64,000 bases of DNA from Candidatus Saccharimonadota bacterium (GTDB lineage Bacteria > Patescibacteriota > Saccharimonadia > Saccharimonadales > Saccharimonadaceae). Both the position numbers and the translations under genes were made by a program. Numbering within the stretch: the stretch's first letter is position 1; each line of letters opens with the position of its first letter. The notes beneath the pieces were generated by a model. The model made no database searches, was not told the DNA's origin, and was given only the letters and a program-made list of their open reading frames with translations. The stretch spans positions 23,503-87,502 of the forward strand of contig JAFTBP010000002.1 of assembly GCA_017455145.1 (NCBI GenBank). Direction: 5' to 3'. Below, one piece after another: positions 37,457 through 45,254 of this stretch.

Positions 37457-38692
37457 ATGAAACTATCGCGATCATTCACCAGAACTCTTAGAAACGCACC
37501 AAAAGACGAAACTGCCCGCTCCGCACAGTATTTAATTCGCGCAGGCTTCGTCAATAAAGAAATGGCCGGTGTGTATGATTTTCTACCACTTGGCCTCAGA
37601 ACACTTAAAAACATTGAACAAATTATCCGCGAAGAAATGAACGCTATTGGTGCCGAAGAGCTCCAAATGAGTGCTTTACAAAATCCCGAACTCTGGGAAA
37701 AGACAGATCGCTGGAGCGACCAAGAAGTTGATATCTGGTTTAAAACAGAGTTGTCCGCCGGTGGAGAGCTAGGCCTTGCCCCAACTCACGAAGAGCCTAT
37801 CACTAACCTTATGAAAACTTACATCAAAAGTTATAAAGACCTTCCTGTTTTTGCTTACCAGTTCCAGACCAAATTTAGAAACGAGCTTCGCGCCAAATCT
37901 GGCATTATGAGAACTCGCGAATTCTTAATGAAAGATATGTATTCTTTCTGCGCCGATGAAGAAACTCACAACGAATTCTACCACAAAGCCGAAGAAGCTT
38001 ACAAACGTGTCTATGAACGTGTAGGACTAGGAGACTGCACTCATCAGACTTTTGCCTCGGGTGGAATTTTTGCCAAATTCTCACATGAATTTCAAACCGA
38101 ACTCCCTGTCGGCGAAGATACTATTTATTATAATGATGACAAATCTATCGTCCTAAACGAAGAAGTAGTTTTGCCAGAAGTACTAGACGAATTTGGTGTC
38201 AAAAAAGAAGATTTAAAGTCAGAAAATGCCGCCGAAGTTGGAAATATCTTTACTTTGAAATACAAATATTCCGAGCCACTTGGTCTCAAATTTGACAGCA
38301 AAGATGGCAAAGAGCAAACCGTCTTTATGGGATGCTACGGTATCGGAGTTTCCCGCGTTATGGGTGTTATCGCCGAGAAATTCGCCGACGACAAAGGTCT
38401 GGTCTGGCCAGAAAATATCGCACCATACAAATACTATATTATCGCAATTGGCGAAGCTGGAAACAAAATCGCTTCCGAACTAGAAAAAGAACATCCTGAA
38501 ACAATTCTTTTAGACGACCGTGATGCTCGTGTAGGCGAAAAATTTGCTGATGCCGAGCTTATGGGTATCCCATATCGTATCGTTATTTCCGACAAAACCA
38601 TAGCCGAAGAAAAGGTTGAGTGGGCCGATAGAAAAACCGGCGAAACCAAGCTATTGACAATGGGCGAGCTAACCGCTATACTTCAAAAGTGA
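37457..38692 (+). CDS. proS: Prolyl-tRNA synthetase lacking the editing insertion
   Basis: 411 residues versus about 570 for the usual bacterial enzyme. Class II motifs are present: MAGVYDFLPLGLRTLKNIEQ, APTHEEPI, FRNELRAKSGIMRTREFLMKD, and GCYGIGVSRVMGVIAE. Between them only a remnant of about 60 residues (SIVLNEE to GNIFTLKYK) replaces the about 180-residue INS domain that hydrolyses Ala-tRNAPro. The C-terminal anticodon domain (KYYIIAIGEAGNKI...) is intact. TAAAAT ends 6 nt before the ATG. It overlaps greA by one base. Confidence 0.94.
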   Translation: MKLSRSFTRTLRNAPKDETARSAQYLIRAGFVNKEMAGVYDFLPLGLRTLKNIEQIIREEMNAIGAEELQMSALQNPELWEKTDRWSDQEVDIWFKTELSAGGELGLAPTHEEPITNLMKTYIKSYKDLPVFAYQFQTKFRNELRAKSGIMRTREFLMKDMYSFCADEETHNEFYHKAEEAYKRVYERVGLGDCTHQTFASGGIFAKFSHEFQTELPVGEDTIYYNDDKSIVLNEEVVLPEVLDEFGVKKEDLKSENAAEVGNIFTLKYKYSEPLGLKFDSKDGKEQTVFMGCYGIGVSRVMGVIAEKFADDKGLVWPENIAPYKYYIIAIGEAGNKIASELEKEHPETILLDDRDARVGEKFADAELMGIPYRIVISDKTIAEEKVEWADRKTGETKLLTMGELTAILQK

Positions 38693-39138
38693 TGAAAAAG
38701 ACAGTAAGTTTAACCAAACAAGGCAAGGCTGATTTAGAAACAGAGCTAAAAGAGTTAATCGGCCGTCGTCCTGCTATTGCTGAGCGTCTTCAGACCGCTC
38801 GTGCCTTTGGTGATTTATCAGAAAACCAAGAATACACCGACGCTCGTTCCGAACAAAAAACCGTAGAAAATCGCATTGCAGAAATTGAAGAAATTTTAAA
38901 AAATGCCAAGGTCATTAGAAACGCTTCCCACGACAAAGTTGCGATGGGTGCTACCGTCACCGTTACACTTTCCGGCAAGAAATTTACCTATTCTATCGTC
39001 GGTCCAGTAGAAGCAAATCCTTTGGAAGGTAAAATTTCCGACAAATCCCCAATCGGCCAAGCCCTAATGGGCAAAAAAGTCGGCGACACCTACGAACTCC
39101 CAAATGGCAACAAAGGCAAAATCACTAACATTGAATAA
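38692..39138 (+). CDS. greA: Transcription elongation factor GreA
   Basis: 148 residues from the ATG at 38692, sharing a base with the proS TGA; a GTG one codon earlier is possible. The N-terminal coiled coil has ERLQTARAFGDLSENQEYTD with the two acidic tip residues, and the C-terminal FKBP-like domain ends SPIGQALMGKKVGDTYELPN. It rescues backtracked RNA polymerase by stimulating transcript cleavage. Confidence 0.96.
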   Translation: MKKTVSLTKQGKADLETELKELIGRRPAIAERLQTARAFGDLSENQEYTDARSEQKTVENRIAEIEEILKNAKVIRNASHDKVAMGATVTVTLSGKKFTYSIVGPVEANPLEGKISDKSPIGQALMGKKVGDTYELPNGNKGKITNIE

Positions 39139-39142
39139 ATCT

Positions 39143-39167
39143 AGCCCTTCGGGGCTATTTTTTATTT
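39143..39167 (+). terminator. Intrinsic terminator after greA
   Basis: AGCCC TTC GGGGCT stem-loop followed by ATTTTTTATTTT, 5 nt after the greA stop. Confidence 0.88.
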
Positions 39168-39194
39168 TAGATAAATTATGGTATAATTAAAAAC

Positions 39195-40652
39195 ATGACA
39201 ACATTAGCCGATTATCGCGATGAGCGTTTAAGAAAACTATCAGAAATTAAAGAGCAGGGAATTAACCCCTACCCTTCCAAATCTTCTAGAAATACTACGA
39301 TTGACAAAGTCGTAAAAGATTTTGATGAATTTGACGGCAAAGAAGTTACTATCGCTGGTCGTATTACCGCTATTAGAAGTTTCGGTAAATTGGCTTTTGT
39401 AAAAATTCGCGACTACTTCGGCGAAGTCCAGATTTTTATGCAACAAGAAGACGAAAAAGATGGACTTTTCAACACTAAAAAACTAAAACTCTTAGACACC
39501 GGCGATTTTATTGAAGCTACCGGCAAAGTTGGCAAAAGTTCCACTGGTGAAATTTCTGTTTTTGCGAACCAACTAAGACTTTTGGCCAAAGCCCTCCGTC
39601 CGCTTCCTGGTCGTGACGGCTTCACCAACAAAGAAGAACGCTATCGCCGTCGCTATGTTGATATGAACGTCAATACCGAAGTTCGCGAACGTATGGTTCG
39701 TCGCTCCAAATTCTGGCAAGCCACTAGAAAATTTATGCTAGACCATGGTTTTATTGAAATTAACGTCCCCGTACTAGAGCATACTACTGGTGGTGCTGAC
39801 GCCAACCCATTCGTTACCCATATGGACGCACTAGACGAAGATTTCTATCTCCGCATCTCTCACGAGTTACCCCTAAAGCGTCTTATCGGTGCCGGTTTTG
39901 AAAAGGTCTTTGACATTGGTCCACGTTTTAGAAACGAAGGTGTTGACGACGAGCACCTCCCAGAACATATCGCTTTTGAATCTTACTCTGCCTACGAAGA
40001 TTACGAGCAGGGTATGGATTTCTACGAAGAAATGATTAAATATGTCGCCAAAGAAACTTGGGGAACTTTACAGTTTAAAGTCGGTGGTTTTGACATTGAT
40101 TTGTCTGGCAAATGGCCACGCGTTAAATATGCCGACCTTCTTCGCGAAAAATTTAATGTTGATGTCTTTAACCCAGACCGCGAGCAAATGCTAAACATTC
40201 TAAAAGATAATGGCGTTGACATTGAGCCACTGAAAAAAGCTACTGACGCTCGCCTCATTGACCATATCTGGAAGCTCATTAGAAAAACTTCCGGTGGTCC
40301 ATATTGGTTAGTAGAAGAGCCAACCGCGCTTTCTCCGCTCGCCAAGGTTAGCCCAGAAAACCCTCTTGTAACTGAGCGCTTCCACCCAATTATCGCAGGT
40401 ACAGAAATGGGCAACGGCTTCTCCGAGCTAAACGATCCACTAGACCAGCTCGCCCGTTTCAAAGAACAACAAGCTGCTCGCGACGCCGGCGATACCGAAG
40501 CTCAAATGCTGGATATGGACTTTGTTGAAATGCTAGAATACGGTATGCCACCAACTTGTGGTTGGGGTAATTCCGAACGTAATTTCTGGCTCCTTGAGGG
40601 CGTATCTGGTCGCGAAGCTGTTCCATTCCCAATCATTAAAAGCAAAGAGTAA
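39195..40652 (+). CDS. lysS: Lysyl-tRNA synthetase, class II
   Basis: 485 residues: an N-terminal OB-fold (about 45-145), motif 1 region FWQATRKFMLDHGFIEINVP, motif 2 FDIGPRFRNEGVDDEHLPEH, and a C-terminal motif 3-like EYGMPPTCGWGNSERNFWLL in which the usual GxGxGxDR is altered (CGWGNSERNF). It charges tRNA-Lys. TATAAT ends 7 nt before the ATG, with no RBS. The altered motif 3 is worth a structural check but may be typical of the lineage. Confidence 0.93.
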   Translation: MTTLADYRDERLRKLSEIKEQGINPYPSKSSRNTTIDKVVKDFDEFDGKEVTIAGRITAIRSFGKLAFVKIRDYFGEVQIFMQQEDEKDGLFNTKKLKLLDTGDFIEATGKVGKSSTGEISVFANQLRLLAKALRPLPGRDGFTNKEERYRRRYVDMNVNTEVRERMVRRSKFWQATRKFMLDHGFIEINVPVLEHTTGGADANPFVTHMDALDEDFYLRISHELPLKRLIGAGFEKVFDIGPRFRNEGVDDEHLPEHIAFESYSAYEDYEQGMDFYEEMIKYVAKETWGTLQFKVGGFDIDLSGKWPRVKYADLLREKFNVDVFNPDREQMLNILKDNGVDIEPLKKATDARLIDHIWKLIRKTSGGPYWLVEEPTALSPLAKVSPENPLVTERFHPIIAGTEMGNGFSELNDPLDQLARFKEQQAARDAGDTEAQMLDMDFVEMLEYGMPPTCGWGNSERNFWLLEGVSGREAVPFPIIKSKE

Positions 40653-40659
40653 TCATATT

Positions 40660-40693
40660 ATTCTCCTTATGCTATAATAACCATAAGGAGAAT
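40660..40693 (+). promoter_or_regulatory. ldh promoter centred in a perfect 12-bp inverted repeat
   Basis: ATTCTCCTTATG (40660-40671) and CATAAGGAGAAT (40682-40693) flank a 10-nt centre that holds TATAAT (40673-40678). Transcription should start near 40685, so the left arm is not in the RNA; this favours a DNA operator over an RNA hairpin. The right arm also contains the ldh Shine-Dalgarno AAGGAG. The centre of symmetry falls within the -10 box. Confidence 0.7.
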
Positions 40694-40698
40694 TTTTT

Positions 40699-41610
40699 AT
40701 GGCCAACAAAGTAATGATTGTCGGAACCGGCAACGTAGGCGCGAGTATCGGCTTCTGCCTAGTCAACCAACGCACCGCCGTTTCTGAATTAATTTTAACC
40801 GATATTAATATGGAGGATGCAGAGGGTGAGGCAATGGATCTTCGCGACACTTTGGCTGTTTCTCCATCTTTTATGAAAATCAAATCTGGCACCTATAAAG
40901 ATGCTGGCGACTGCGATGTTATCATTATTACTGCTGGTGCGCCTCAAAAACCCGGTGAAACTAGAATGGATCTTCTCAAGAAAAATTCCGCCATTTTTAA
41001 GGATATGATTTCTCAAATTATGGACGCTGGATTTAATGGGATTTTTGTCGTCGTTACTAACCCAATGGATGTTATGACGTATCTCACTATGCGTTATTCT
41101 GGGCTTCCACCAGAACAAGTTATTGGTTCTGGCACAATTCTAGATTCTGCACGCCTTCGTTTCCGTATCTCTGAGCGCATTGGCGTCGCTCCAAAATCCG
41201 TTCATGCTTTCCAAATTGGTGAACACGGCGATACGGAATTTGCCCTTTGGTCTACCGCCAATCTCGCTGGTCAACCAATTGAAAAGATTTTGAAAGCAGA
41301 CGAACGAAAAGAAATTGAAGATTTTGCCAGAAACGAAGCCTATGACATTATTAAGAAAAAAGGCGCTACCTATTATGGTATCGGTGCCTGCGTTACCAAA
41401 CTTATTAATTGTATTTTGGGTGACGAAAAACGCATTCTTCCAGTTTCGTCCTATGATGATTTTTCTGATGTTTATTATGGTTTTCCAGCCATTGTTGGAC
41501 GTCACGGCATAATTAGGAAACTAGAGCTAAAACTCACCGAAAAAGAAGGAATTAAACTCCAAAAATCCATTAATGCCATAAAAGAAGCCATAAAAGAAGC
41601 CACCGAGTAA
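40699..41610 (+). CDS. ldh: L-lactate dehydrogenase
   Basis: 303 residues. MIVGTGNVGASIGF binds NAD; TAGAPQKPGETRMDLL contains the substrate-specificity loop with Gln (lactate rather than malate type); VVTNPMDVMTYL; GSGTILDSARLRF; and the catalytic His in IGEHGDTEFALWS. It regenerates NAD+ by reducing pyruvate, suiting fermentative metabolism. AAGGAG lies 9 nt before the ATG within the palindromic promoter described separately. Confidence 0.95.
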   Translation: MANKVMIVGTGNVGASIGFCLVNQRTAVSELILTDINMEDAEGEAMDLRDTLAVSPSFMKIKSGTYKDAGDCDVIIITAGAPQKPGETRMDLLKKNSAIFKDMISQIMDAGFNGIFVVVTNPMDVMTYLTMRYSGLPPEQVIGSGTILDSARLRFRISERIGVAPKSVHAFQIGEHGDTEFALWSTANLAGQPIEKILKADERKEIEDFARNEAYDIIKKKGATYYGIGACVTKLINCILGDEKRILPVSSYDDFSDVYYGFPAIVGRHGIIRKLELKLTEKEGIKLQKSINAIKEAIKEATE

Positions 41611-41632
41611 TTCTCTGTGGTAAAATAATCTT

Positions 41633-43576
41633 ATGAAACGTATTCTATCTTCTTATTATACCAAACTTTTTGTGTTTTGTCAAGTACTAGTACTTTTCAT
41701 GGCACTTTTCACCCCCGTTTTATCTTCTAACGCTAGTGCTAGTAGCGCCAATAAGTTCTATTTTACTGACGCTGTTTTTGACTATTATCTAGAACGCGCC
41801 GAGGACGGAACCGGCAAAATGCACGTTGAGGAAACCTTAACCGCCGTATTTCCAGAAACTAACCAAAACCACGGTATTACTCGCTCCATTCCATACACCA
41901 ATCAAGGCGGTGCCAATGTTACTGCCGAAAGCAAAAGCGCCTTAAACTTCAAAGTCAAACGTAACGGTAAAAACGAGCCTGTTGCCAAAACCGAAACTGC
42001 AAACAACGCCTACGTGTTCTATATTGGCGACAAAAATACCTACGTCCACGGCGAGCAAGTTTATAATCTGTCCTACGACTTTACCAATGTCATCACCGAA
42101 TTTTCCAAAACATCTACCGAGCAGGTCTATTGTATTAAAGCTCCTTGTCCAACCGAAACCGTCACTAAATCTTTCCAAGAACTCTATTGGGATACTAACG
42201 GTACGGGCTGGAGTCAATCATTTGAAAAACTCACCGCCAACTTGCACTTACCAGATGATGTTATGGATAAGGTCCTAACTAGTGAGACCTCTTGCTATGT
42301 CGGTTATCACGGCTCTAATAATCAAAGTCGTTGCCATTTTTATAATTCTGACACCAATACTATTACCTTTACTACAACAAACCTAAAAGCCGGCGAAAAC
42401 CTAACCTTTGCAGTTGATTTTGAACCAGGTACTTTCGTTTATAAGGAGCCCAAGAAGAGCTATCTTTTAGTCATCCTTACCGTCATTCATGCCGTTGTTG
42501 CCTGCGGATTAATTGCCTACGTGCTCTATAGACATCATCGCAAAAATTACGAGAAAAAATCTTACTACAAGGGCCTCTTTGTTGCGCCACAGTATCAGCC
42601 ATACAAGGGAATCACCGTCGCTGAGGCCGAAAAAAACTGCGTAGAATCCGTAAAAAGCAGTAAAGTTGCTACCTTGCTAGAACTTGCTATCAACAAAAAT
42701 ATCCAGATTATCCGCACTGAAAAAGATGGTGTCATTGGCAAGAAAAAAATCTGGAAAATCAAACTACTTAACTCCAAAAAACTCACTGAGCCCCAGACCG
42801 ATATTATTAAACTCCTCCACGGCGGAAGTATGCCATCCGACGGTACCGAATTTGAAATCAAAAAACAAACTTATTCTTATTCGCTTGCTAAAATTAATCG
42901 TTCCTATCCTACCGATGCCGAAGCTATGCTAAAATCCGCTGGGTTCCTAGAGCCAGATCATAAACCTAGTAGCATTGTTTATCTACCAATCGTATTCTTC
43001 TTCCTTCATGTTATGGCCTTTGCTTTTACAATTGCTCTATTCTTTGATAATGACCTAAAATATGTCGCTTACGGTACCTGTCTGTTTACTGTTTTTGGTA
43101 TAGACTTTGTTGGCGCATTCCTTTCCATTTTATTACCAGTATGTCTCAAAGATTACACTAAATATACAGAAAAAGGGCTTGAACTTTCTAATTATTATCG
43201 CGGACTTAAACTTTATATCACTATGGCCGAAAAAGACCGCATCAAATTCTTGCAATCCGTCAAAGGCGCCGATACTTCCGACAAAGGCATTGTCAAACTT
43301 TATGAAAAGCTCTTGCCGTATGCTTGTCTCTTTGGCGTAGAAAAATCCTGGATGGATGAGCTCAATAAATATTATGAACGCATTACTGACTATGACCCAT
43401 ACTGGTATTACGGCGACGGCTATATTACTGGCTATATGCTCGGCTCTATGATGTCTAACGTTACTTCTAGCATTTCTTCTGGTAGCGTATCATCCAGTTC
43501 GTCCAGCTCCTCTGGTGGTGGAGGTGGAGGATTCTCCGGCGGAGGGGGCGGAGGAGGCGGAGGCGGTGGTTGGTAA
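41633..43576 (+). CDS. DUF2207-type membrane protein with Gly-rich tail
   Basis: 647 residues: signal peptide (about 1-38), an extracytoplasmic DUF2207-like domain (about 45-270; AVFPETNQNHGITRSIPYT), a membrane helix near 280-300, a cytoplasmic segment, two more helices (about 440-500), and a C-terminal Ser run and poly-Gly tail ending in GGW. Such tails occur in DUF2207/TPM-domain proteins. Role unknown, probably envelope-related. TAAAAT ends 6 nt before the ATG. Confidence 0.78.
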   Translation: MKRILSSYYTKLFVFCQVLVLFMALFTPVLSSNASASSANKFYFTDAVFDYYLERAEDGTGKMHVEETLTAVFPETNQNHGITRSIPYTNQGGANVTAESKSALNFKVKRNGKNEPVAKTETANNAYVFYIGDKNTYVHGEQVYNLSYDFTNVITEFSKTSTEQVYCIKAPCPTETVTKSFQELYWDTNGTGWSQSFEKLTANLHLPDDVMDKVLTSETSCYVGYHGSNNQSRCHFYNSDTNTITFTTTNLKAGENLTFAVDFEPGTFVYKEPKKSYLLVILTVIHAVVACGLIAYVLYRHHRKNYEKKSYYKGLFVAPQYQPYKGITVAEAEKNCVESVKSSKVATLLELAINKNIQIIRTEKDGVIGKKKIWKIKLLNSKKLTEPQTDIIKLLHGGSMPSDGTEFEIKKQTYSYSLAKINRSYPTDAEAMLKSAGFLEPDHKPSSIVYLPIVFFFLHVMAFAFTIALFFDNDLKYVAYGTCLFTVFGIDFVGAFLSILLPVCLKDYTKYTEKGLELSNYYRGLKLYITMAEKDRIKFLQSVKGADTSDKGIVKLYEKLLPYACLFGVEKSWMDELNKYYERITDYDPYWYYGDGYITGYMLGSMMSNVTSSISSGSVSSSSSSSSGGGGGGFSGGGGGGGGGGGW

Positions 43577-43621
43577 TTTCACCCGCCACTATCTCTGATT
43601 TTGTGGTATAATTACCCCAGT

Positions 43622-44866
43622 ATGCTAGACATAAATTTTATTCGCGAAAATTTAGATTTGGTTGAAAAATCAACCAAAGAAAAAGGTTACAAAACCGATA
43701 TTTCCGCCATCCTCAAAAAAGATGACGAAAGAAAATCACTTCTTACAAAAGTTGAGGCTCTCCGCACCGAGAGAAACGCTATTGCGTCTCAAATGAAAGG
43801 CGGCAAACCTGCTCCAGAGCTCATCAGAAAAGGTAAGGAAATCAAACTAGAACTTGCCGGCCTAGAAAAAGAATTAGACAGTTTAACCGACGAAGTAACT
43901 ACCGCTCTCAAATCCGTCCCAAACGTCATTTTTGATGATGTTCCACTTGGTGGAGAAGAATGCTCCGTTGAAGTTAAAAAATGGGGCAAAAACAAAGAAA
44001 AAGGTATTGACCATCTTGATTTTGCTACTTCTCGCGACTGGGTAGATTTTGAGCGTGGGGCTAAGGTCGCTGGCAACAAATTCTATTATCTTAAAGACGG
44101 TCTAGCTTTGCTTGAGAACGCGCTTTTACAGTTTGGTCTATCCAAAGTTCAAGAACATGGCTTTACCTATATGACTACTCCAGATTTAGTTTCTTCTCGC
44201 GTGCTAGAAGGTACCGGCTTTGCGCCACGTTCTTCCGAACAATCTGATGAATACTTTATTGAAGGCGAAGATCTAGCACTTATCGCCACCGCCGAAATGA
44301 CTATTACCGGCTATCATATGGACGAAATCTTAGATGAAAAAGATTTACCACTTTTCTATGCTGGTTACTCCGCTTGCTTCAGAAAAGAAGCCGGCGCTTA
44401 CGGTAAATATACTCGTGGTCTTTTCCGCGTTCATCAGTTTAACAAACTAGAAATGTACTGCTTCTGCTTACCAGAACAATCTAAAGAAATCCACGAAAAG
44501 ATTCTAAGCATAGAAGAAGATATCTGGCAAAGTCTTGGTATTCCATACCACGTCATCAATATCGCCGCCGGTGATCTCGGCGCTCCTGCTGCCAAAAAAT
44601 ACGACCTAGAATACTGGTCTCCAGTCAACCAAAAATACCAAGAGTTAACCAGCTGTTCTAACTGTACCGATTTCCAATCTCGCGCCGTCAACATTCGTGT
44701 TAGAAGAAAAGATGGCAGCCTAGAATTCGTCCACACGCTTAACGGTACCGCAATTTCTCTTGCGCGCGCAATGGTAGCGGTCCTAGAAAATTACGCCAGA
44801 GAAGATGGCAAACTAGAGGTTCCAGAAGTATTGCGCCCTTATCTTGGCAATAGAGAAGAACTATAA
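43622..44866 (+). CDS. serS: Seryl-tRNA synthetase
   Basis: 414 residues from the ATG at 43622; a TTG upstream overlaps the promoter. It starts MLDINFIRENLDLVEKSTKE, followed by the long antiparallel coiled coil (about 25-105) that holds the tRNA-Ser extra arm. Motif 2 is FRKEAGAYGKYTRGLFRVHQFNK and motif 3 NGTAISLARAMVAVLENY. TATAAT ends 9 nt before the ATG. Confidence 0.97.
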   Translation: MLDINFIRENLDLVEKSTKEKGYKTDISAILKKDDERKSLLTKVEALRTERNAIASQMKGGKPAPELIRKGKEIKLELAGLEKELDSLTDEVTTALKSVPNVIFDDVPLGGEECSVEVKKWGKNKEKGIDHLDFATSRDWVDFERGAKVAGNKFYYLKDGLALLENALLQFGLSKVQEHGFTYMTTPDLVSSRVLEGTGFAPRSSEQSDEYFIEGEDLALIATAEMTITGYHMDEILDEKDLPLFYAGYSACFRKEAGAYGKYTRGLFRVHQFNKLEMYCFCLPEQSKEIHEKILSIEEDIWQSLGIPYHVINIAAGDLGAPAAKKYDLEYWSPVNQKYQELTSCSNCTDFQSRAVNIRVRRKDGSLEFVHTLNGTAISLARAMVAVLENYAREDGKLEVPEVLRPYLGNREEL

Positions 44867-44893
44867 TATAATATAGATATCAAAAGGAGTGTT

Positions 44894-45253
44894 ATGATTG
44901 ACAAGATAGAAATCACTGGCAATAAATATAAGGTGGAAGAAAGTTTTAGAAAATACGCTATTAAGCGCATCGGCAAACTAGATCGTTATCTTCCTCGTGG
45001 AAGCAAAAAAGACGTTATTGCCAAAATTGTTATCACAGAAGTCAATCGTGCTCACGGTAATAAATATGAAATTTCCGCTGCAATGGAAATCCCAGGTGGC
45101 AAAGTAATCGCTGCTAGAGACGAGTCTTCCAACGTTTATGCCGGCGTAGACATCATTGAAGCGAAACTAATGGGTCAAATTCGCCGTTACAAGCTAGAAA
45201 CCACTCCACATCTACAGAAAAATAAGCTAAAGTCCCTATTTAAGAGAGGTTAA
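44894..45253 (+). CDS. hpf: Ribosome hibernation promoting factor (short HPF/RaiA)
   Basis: 119 residues with the beta-alpha-beta-beta-beta-alpha fold: MIDKIEITGNKYKVEESFRK, YAIKRIGKLDRYLPRG, and ARDESSNVYAGVDIIEAKLMGQIRRYK. It lacks the C-terminal dimerisation domain of long HPF. It binds the 30S decoding channel and silences ribosomes in stress. It lies directly before secA, a neighbourhood common in other bacteria. AAAGGAG precedes the ATG. Confidence 0.92.
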   Translation: MIDKIEITGNKYKVEESFRKYAIKRIGKLDRYLPRGSKKDVIAKIVITEVNRAHGNKYEISAAMEIPGGKVIAARDESSNVYAGVDIIEAKLMGQIRRYKLETTPHLQKNKLKSLFKRG

Positions 45254-45254
45254 T

